Source of the DNA: Stenocarpella maydis
Lineage: Eukaryota > Ascomycota > Sordariomycetes > Diaporthales > Diaporthaceae
Assembly (NCBI GenBank): GCA_002270565.1
Contig: NQMI01000029.1
Span: 94,521-158,520 of the forward strand
Length of the DNA stretch: 64,000 nt
Reading direction: 5' to 3'
Within the stretch, counting starts at the first letter, position 1. The number at the start of each line of letters is the position of its first letter. Below the pieces are notes generated by a model, which was given only the letters and a program-made list of their open reading frames with translations, was not told where the DNA came from and made no database searches. Below are positions 59,043 to 64,000 of the stretch, one piece after another. The translations under genes and the position numbers were made by a program.

Positions 59043-62000
59043 GTATGTGTTTGAATTTACAGGTGTGGTTGGGTGGGTGTATGTATGTACGTACGGTCGT
59101 GACCTCGTGATGTAGTAGAGTGTCATCGCCTCGGGGGCCTAGGTCAGTGTGAGTGGTGTTGGTGGTCCTTTGCTCGTTTTCTCTTTCTTCCTCTTTCACT
59201 ACTGGCATTCGGCATGGCAAAAAGATTGTGAGTAAGCGAAGCATGCATGAGAACCGGCAGGCAGCGGGTCAGCGCATTTTGTGTGTTTTTCTGAAGGAGG
59301 GGGGATCTCTAATGTGGTTACACCGGGACGGGACCTGCCCTCTCTCGCACCATATAAAACGTTCCAAACAAGACACCAATCTTAGATCCTTCGGATGAGA
59401 ACCCTCACAATCCCGGCAGGCATTTGCTCTGGTATGTGTGTGTGTGTGTGTGTGTATGCCCGAGCGCGTGTGGTGTAGTGCGGCAGCAGTTGGTGGTGGT
59501 GATTACTTTTGGGTGGTGTTCCCCAGTGAATTTTTGTAGACTATCTACCTACCTTGTCTCTGGTGGCGTTCGGAGGGGGGGGATGGGTTACCAGCAGTAA
59601 GTCGGATCGGGCTCTGTGCGTGTGCGTGTGCGTGTGTGTGTGTCATTGCGCCTGCTGTTGGTCGTACATAGTTCTTACCACCACCACCAACAACATCACC
59701 CACCACAAACGACAGCCCATACGCCCGCCCCACCCCTTCAAATCCCTCCGGATGGAGCAGGGCGGGCGCCACCTCTACCACAGTTCGTGTAGGTGTGTGG
59801 GTACCAGGCCATGATAGGCGAGAAACGGGTCTCGATCCCCCGGGAGGAGGAGGGGACAAGGGGGGGGAGGGCAAAAGAAAGAAGAGGAAAAAAAGGATGA
59901 GATGTCTCCAGTGACCTACTAGGGACGCTGTGCAACCACACCAGCACCGACAAGGTGTCCTGGGTGTGTGTGTCTGCGTGCGTAAGCCGGTGGCTTGCCC
60001 AGGCCCTTTTTTTCTTCTCTCTTCTTTTCTTTTTTTTTCTCTGCGTGCTGAAGAAGAAGGAGTGAAAAGACAAGGAGAAGAAAGATTAAAAGAAGAAAAG
60101 AAATACGGCGTCTTGTGGTGCGCGTCTACAATTCATCCACGCCCCATCTCTCCCTCTCCCTCCGGCCCTCCCCCCTCCCCCATGCGGGAGTTAAAATCAG
60201 GAGAAGCAACTGTCGGAACATGCGGGTGGGGTTGCTTTCGGAGCGACTGTGCTTTTGCTTTTTTTTTAATGCTGCTGCTGCTGCTGCTGCTCGTTCCTCT
60301 GGCCCCTAGATCCCTCCTTGTCCCCCCGTCCACCCGTCCACCCGTCCTCCCGTCCTCCCGTCCTCCCATCCTCCAGTCTCCCCCGTCCCCAAGATCGGGT
60401 GAAAGGTGTTGGGAGGGGGGGGGTTCTGGGAGTGTGGATGAGATCTCGCTGGGGATCTATCTGTAGACTAAGCGCGCCAAGAGAAAATCACGTTTGCTTT
60501 TTGACCCGTGGGTTTTTCCTTTTTTCCCCCGCAGTTTCCCCGATACAGGTCTCGCCTTCTTCGTGATCCTCTGTGGCTTTATCCCACACAGCACGGGGAA
60601 GGGTGTAGTGGGTGTGAGGTGAGCCGCACGGGCTGGAGGGTATCCTCACCCCGTAGGAAAAAAGGAAAGCTACATCGTCCCTCTCACACTAACGACCAGC
60701 CGGTGAGTGCGGAAGGCCCCGGAGGGGGTTGGTGGCTCCCACAGGGCAGTCGAGGCCCCGGAAGCCTGCTAGGAAAATAAAACCCCCGCCCAGGGGAGGA
60801 GGAGTACAAAGTAGGAGTGCCCAATCTTGAACGTCCCTGGACCATGGGCGTGCGCGCGGCACAGCTCCTCTCTGACGATCAGAGATCCACCTCTCGGAAA
60901 TGCACAGGAGAGACCCGAGACGAGGGAAGAGGCGAGGGAGGGTCCTCCCTCCTCTGCGCGCCCCCTCCCCCACGCCTCACCCCTTGGTAGGTGGTAATTC
61001 CATCTCCTCAGGATTGTCCGGGATGGCTGAGCTTGTGCTCTTGTCTTTGGTTGTCTTCCTGGGATGGTACTGGCAAGCCTCAAGCTAATTTTCTTTGCGG
61101 ACGGGGGGTTGTGTCTGGGTGGCGCCTTGTCATGATGAAGTCACCGCACACCATAATAAATAAGCTACGTACTGTGTGCTTTGCGAGCGAGCGCGGACTG
61201 AGACGGCCGGCTTGTTCGTCTGATCTTGGCTCAGTAATTGGATCCAAACAGAGGTCTAGATCTGGTCGCGCGGTTCTACTCAGATCATTAACAGGCGGGA
61301 GCAATAATAACTGCCGTCCGGTGAAACCAACGCCTTTCTCCGAGCTCACCCTTGCGCTGCGTAGCACACAGATGTAGCGAGGGTCGCACGGTGGCCAGAC
61401 CTCTGTCAATTCACGTCCCCGACTCGCGGACTGTGGATCACCATTCAAAGTCCCCGACTGGAAGTACACTATTTGCGAGAGGCATCGAGGCCGAGAGGAA
61501 GACGCTCGGTCGTGTCAAGGGCACCAATCTGGAGACGTAACCGAGCCAATGCCCTCGTTGGCGTTACCGCTGAGGGAGCTGAAGCGCCCAAAATAAAGGG
61601 CGAGAAGGGTCAACGGCGGTCCACACCTGGCGGGAAACTTTAAACGAAGCGAGCAATGACGAAATCCCATCAGATATTCAACGCTTCCAACAGAGGCGAA
61701 TCTGCGCCCGTGGTACCGCGGTCCAGCCCCCCCTCCCCCTGGTGGCATATACCTTCAAAGCCAAAAATGAGAATACGTGACTCGCCCCGCCCTGCTGGCG
61801 TGTACCATACGGGTGTACGTGAGGAGAGCCCCAGAGGCGTCAAGATTATGTGACGGGGTCGTTGCCGCAGGATCCCTTTCCGTCTTGGATACGCCGATGT
61901 TTGCATCAGGTCTCTACAGCGAATCGCGCAGCTCTCGAAGGCCTGGGCCCGAAGTCCCTTGCTGCTGCCGGGTCAAGAGCCTGAGTGAGCCCGGGGGTGA

Positions 62001-64000
62001 TTTGAGGAGCAGGAAGGCAAGGAAGGCCGTGGGGGTTTGATTGCCCCAGACAAGAATGCGGGCGACAGGTTCGTTTCCATCATGAGCAGCAGTCCACCCG
62101 CAGCACCTGACAGTCCGCCCGCCGTAAAGACGAGCGTCGCTCTTCTGCCTGTCACTTATACACACTGGCTGCCGCGGCCAAGCCTCGGTGGTGGGAACGG
62201 GGGACATGTGCTGCTGACACACCCCGAAAGCCGCGGGCACGGCGGGAAGCATTGGGGCTCCTGCTGACCATCGAAAATGCCAGCGAGACACGGCCGGATT
62301 TGCGTTTTTCGCGTGCCACAGCATGTGTTTCTCGCGCCGATCTCCGGATTGTGCATGCCTTCGATACTGCAATCATGCATGACAAGGGTGGGCTTGGCTG
62401 CACAAGATTTTGAGATGGGGTTATGGCTGTTGACCTGGAGTGGGATCGCATGAGGTTCGTCTGGGATCCTCTTACCTGGTGCGCCGACTGCATTTCTCGC
62501 GAGGAAGAAGGTATCGGGCACAGCAGGAGCGCGTGAGTAATGGTGTTTATAGCCAGCCAGTATTAGGCTTGGAGGGGTAGTTGAGGACATTCCCCACGGC
62601 CTCAGTGCAACAAAGCCGTTGCAAACCCGCTCGGGCTGCGGTATTCGCGGACGCTCTGCCTTGCCTTTTGGTGGCAGAATTTTCTCCAGGCATGCAGGCC
62701 CCATCGAGCCACCGCGGCCACCTGGGGATCCCCTGAGCCATGCAAAGTGAATATGGAAATAGGGGCTTTGCCGCCCGACGGCCCTCCTTGGTTTGGCGAA
62801 AGAACTCTGGCAGAGACAGTCATGTTCTTTGGCGCCGGTCCAGGACGTGGCCTAACTCGCGACTGTCAACATTCTCATTCCGGGCGTCAAATTGTACCTG
62901 GAAGGCAGGAAGACAGGCCGCAGCATTGTAGTATTTCTGTAACAGTCAGTGCTAGGACAGCGAAACCTCGGTATTTCGTACTATGCCGTTCTTGACAGAG
63001 GCTAGAGAATCTCGCCCACTTTCCACACAATCCTTCCCGTCCGGCCATCACTCCTGATGGGCCGGACCACGTGCGATCAGAATGACCGTTTGGCGTCCGG
63101 ATCTGGGGCCGCCACCCAGGAATTCAAGCACCAGACCGTCTCGAGGAAGTTAGGGTGCCATCCGGGGGATGGGCCCGTTTTCTGTTTGTTGTAGCGTTCC
63201 ATCATGAGACGAAATTGCCGAGTGGTACAATGTGCCCCAGACTTGTCCTTGTGAGTCCGCTGCATCCCCGCCAAACGAGATGCAGCCAACATGTCGTACC
63301 ATGGCGGTATTCAAAGCTGGCCCCGTAACACTCTGGCCTTGTCCAACCAGCGAGGGATGATGCAGGGAGGAGCACATCACAGCTGGATGCACTTGCATCT
63401 GACCCATTAGCAGGGCCGTTGGTCCTGACAGGCGGGCGGGCGAGGGTTACATCGCGAGCTGTGTGGTTAGTGACAAATCCGTGTTCCCAGTGACCGCGCT
63501 CGCCAAAACGATGGCCAGGCGCTGCTGGAGGGCCAGGCTGACAGCCGCTGTTGGCCTGTACCCTAGGTGCTTGCAACGCGGTGCAATATTGCGCGACACG
63601 GAGACTGGGAGATAAGGAGACCGAGGCGCTGGCTCCACCACGAGTCAGGCTGCGAGTTTGCTGCGGATATAGCACGCTACTGGAAAGCCCTTGGGCCTCA
63701 GTGACAGCGGAATGATGGTGTGTGTCGTCGAGAGGTGTTGTCGGGAGGCGAGGGTTAGCCTCCAACGTCGGTGAGCTTATGTGAACCCCTGTTCCTTGAC
63801 TCTGTCCATGCTTCCCGCTCTTGACAGGAAATGTGGGGCTCACAGTTGCCCAGCCCAGCAGCGCTGCGGTTTCTTGGGTACCCTTGAGCCCCAAACGGGC
63901 GTGGCCTGCTTGACATTCACACCGATGACCAACAAGAGGAGTCATCCAGGGGCAGCATGGAATGGCGCCAGTGACCACATACACGTGTACTCTGCGGTAT
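58969..64000. other. 5-kb right-end region without a supported gene
   Basis: After the transporter stop the sequence has a GT run (about 59005-59038), a TG run (about 59433-59455), a C/T- and G-rich stretch with a (GCT) array (about 60268-60293) and CACCCGTCC/CTCCCGTCC nonamers (about 60325-60370). From 61000 to 64000 composition is even and long frames exist on the minus strand (for example 63202-63984), but none has a recognised domain, signal or splice pattern. A gene extending in from the right cannot be excluded. Confidence 0.5.
60268..60293 (+). repeat. (GCT) trinucleotide array
   Basis: About eight GCT units in tandem in the gene-free right-end region, preceded by a T run. Confidence 0.9.

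Noticed and set aside
61023..61088. 21-residue hydrophobic peptide frame (MAELVLLSLVVFLGWYWQAS)
   Set aside because: Signal-peptide-like but with no mature part and no convincing donor; probably chance.
63202..63984. 260-codon minus-strand frame
   Set aside because: Begins with GTG, has no recognised motif, and one frame of this length is plausible by chance in 128 kb of double-strand GC-rich sequence.

Overview
The window is nuclear DNA from a filamentous ascomycete (Pezizomycotina; a Sordariomycete is the likeliest class). This rests on mostly 50-140 nt introns with GTRAGT-type donors, CTRAC branch sites and YAG acceptors, on gene content (STE50, CBF1, YCF1-type ABC transporter, DUF4211 protein, GID9/FYV10), and on long gene-free spacers full of microsatellites. 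I see no rRNA, tRNA, CRISPR, phage or recognisable transposon. There is one assembly gap (Ns at 9550-9565).

Layout, left to right. 1-264 (+): C-terminal end of a gene resembling RNA polymerase I subunit A49. 3349-8456 (+): Yta7/ATAD2-type bromodomain AAA ATPase. 10453-10629 (-): a 58-codon small secreted cysteine-rich protein. 13598-15235 (+): STE50 MAPK adaptor. 17530-19881 (-): DUF4211 protein. 21351-23366 (-): serine palmitoyltransferase LCB2. 27540-29202 (-): mitochondrial GABA aminotransferase. 31005-32035 (-): CBF1-type bHLH-zipper factor. 34672-36098 (+): GID9/FYV10 RING subunit of the GID/CTLH ligase. 37384-38959 (-): CAF1/POP2 deadenylase. 39529-40000 (+): complex I B12/NDUFB3-like subunit. 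41360-42538 (-): coiled-coil protein of unknown function. 44674-45639 (-): eIF6/TIF6. 46473-48181 (-): SUMO E1 subunit AOS1. 49699-51758 (+): conserved-looking protein of unknown function. 52959-58968 (+): YCF1/MRP-type vacuolar ABC transporter. 58969-64000: no supported gene.

The genes are ordinary housekeeping and regulatory genes without operon-like or biosynthetic clustering; neighbours are not obviously functionally linked. Loose themes are chromatin and Pol I (A49, Yta7), ribosome biogenesis (A49, eIF6), protein fate (GID9, AOS1) and mRNA decay (CAF1). Exon structures were built by hand; for every complete multi-exon model the coding exons sum to a multiple of three with a continuous reading frame.

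The observations most worth following up are the hidden small secreted cysteine-rich gene, a three-copy 54-bp minisatellite beyond the 3' end of CAF1, a 27-nt micro-exon and an 892-nt intron inside the second nucleotide-binding domain of the ABC transporter, methionine-rich extensions at both ends of AOS1, several stop-free introns whose length is a multiple of three, and two unfamiliar proteins (41360-42538 and 49699-51758). I did not find convincing evidence of a wholly new multi-gene system.
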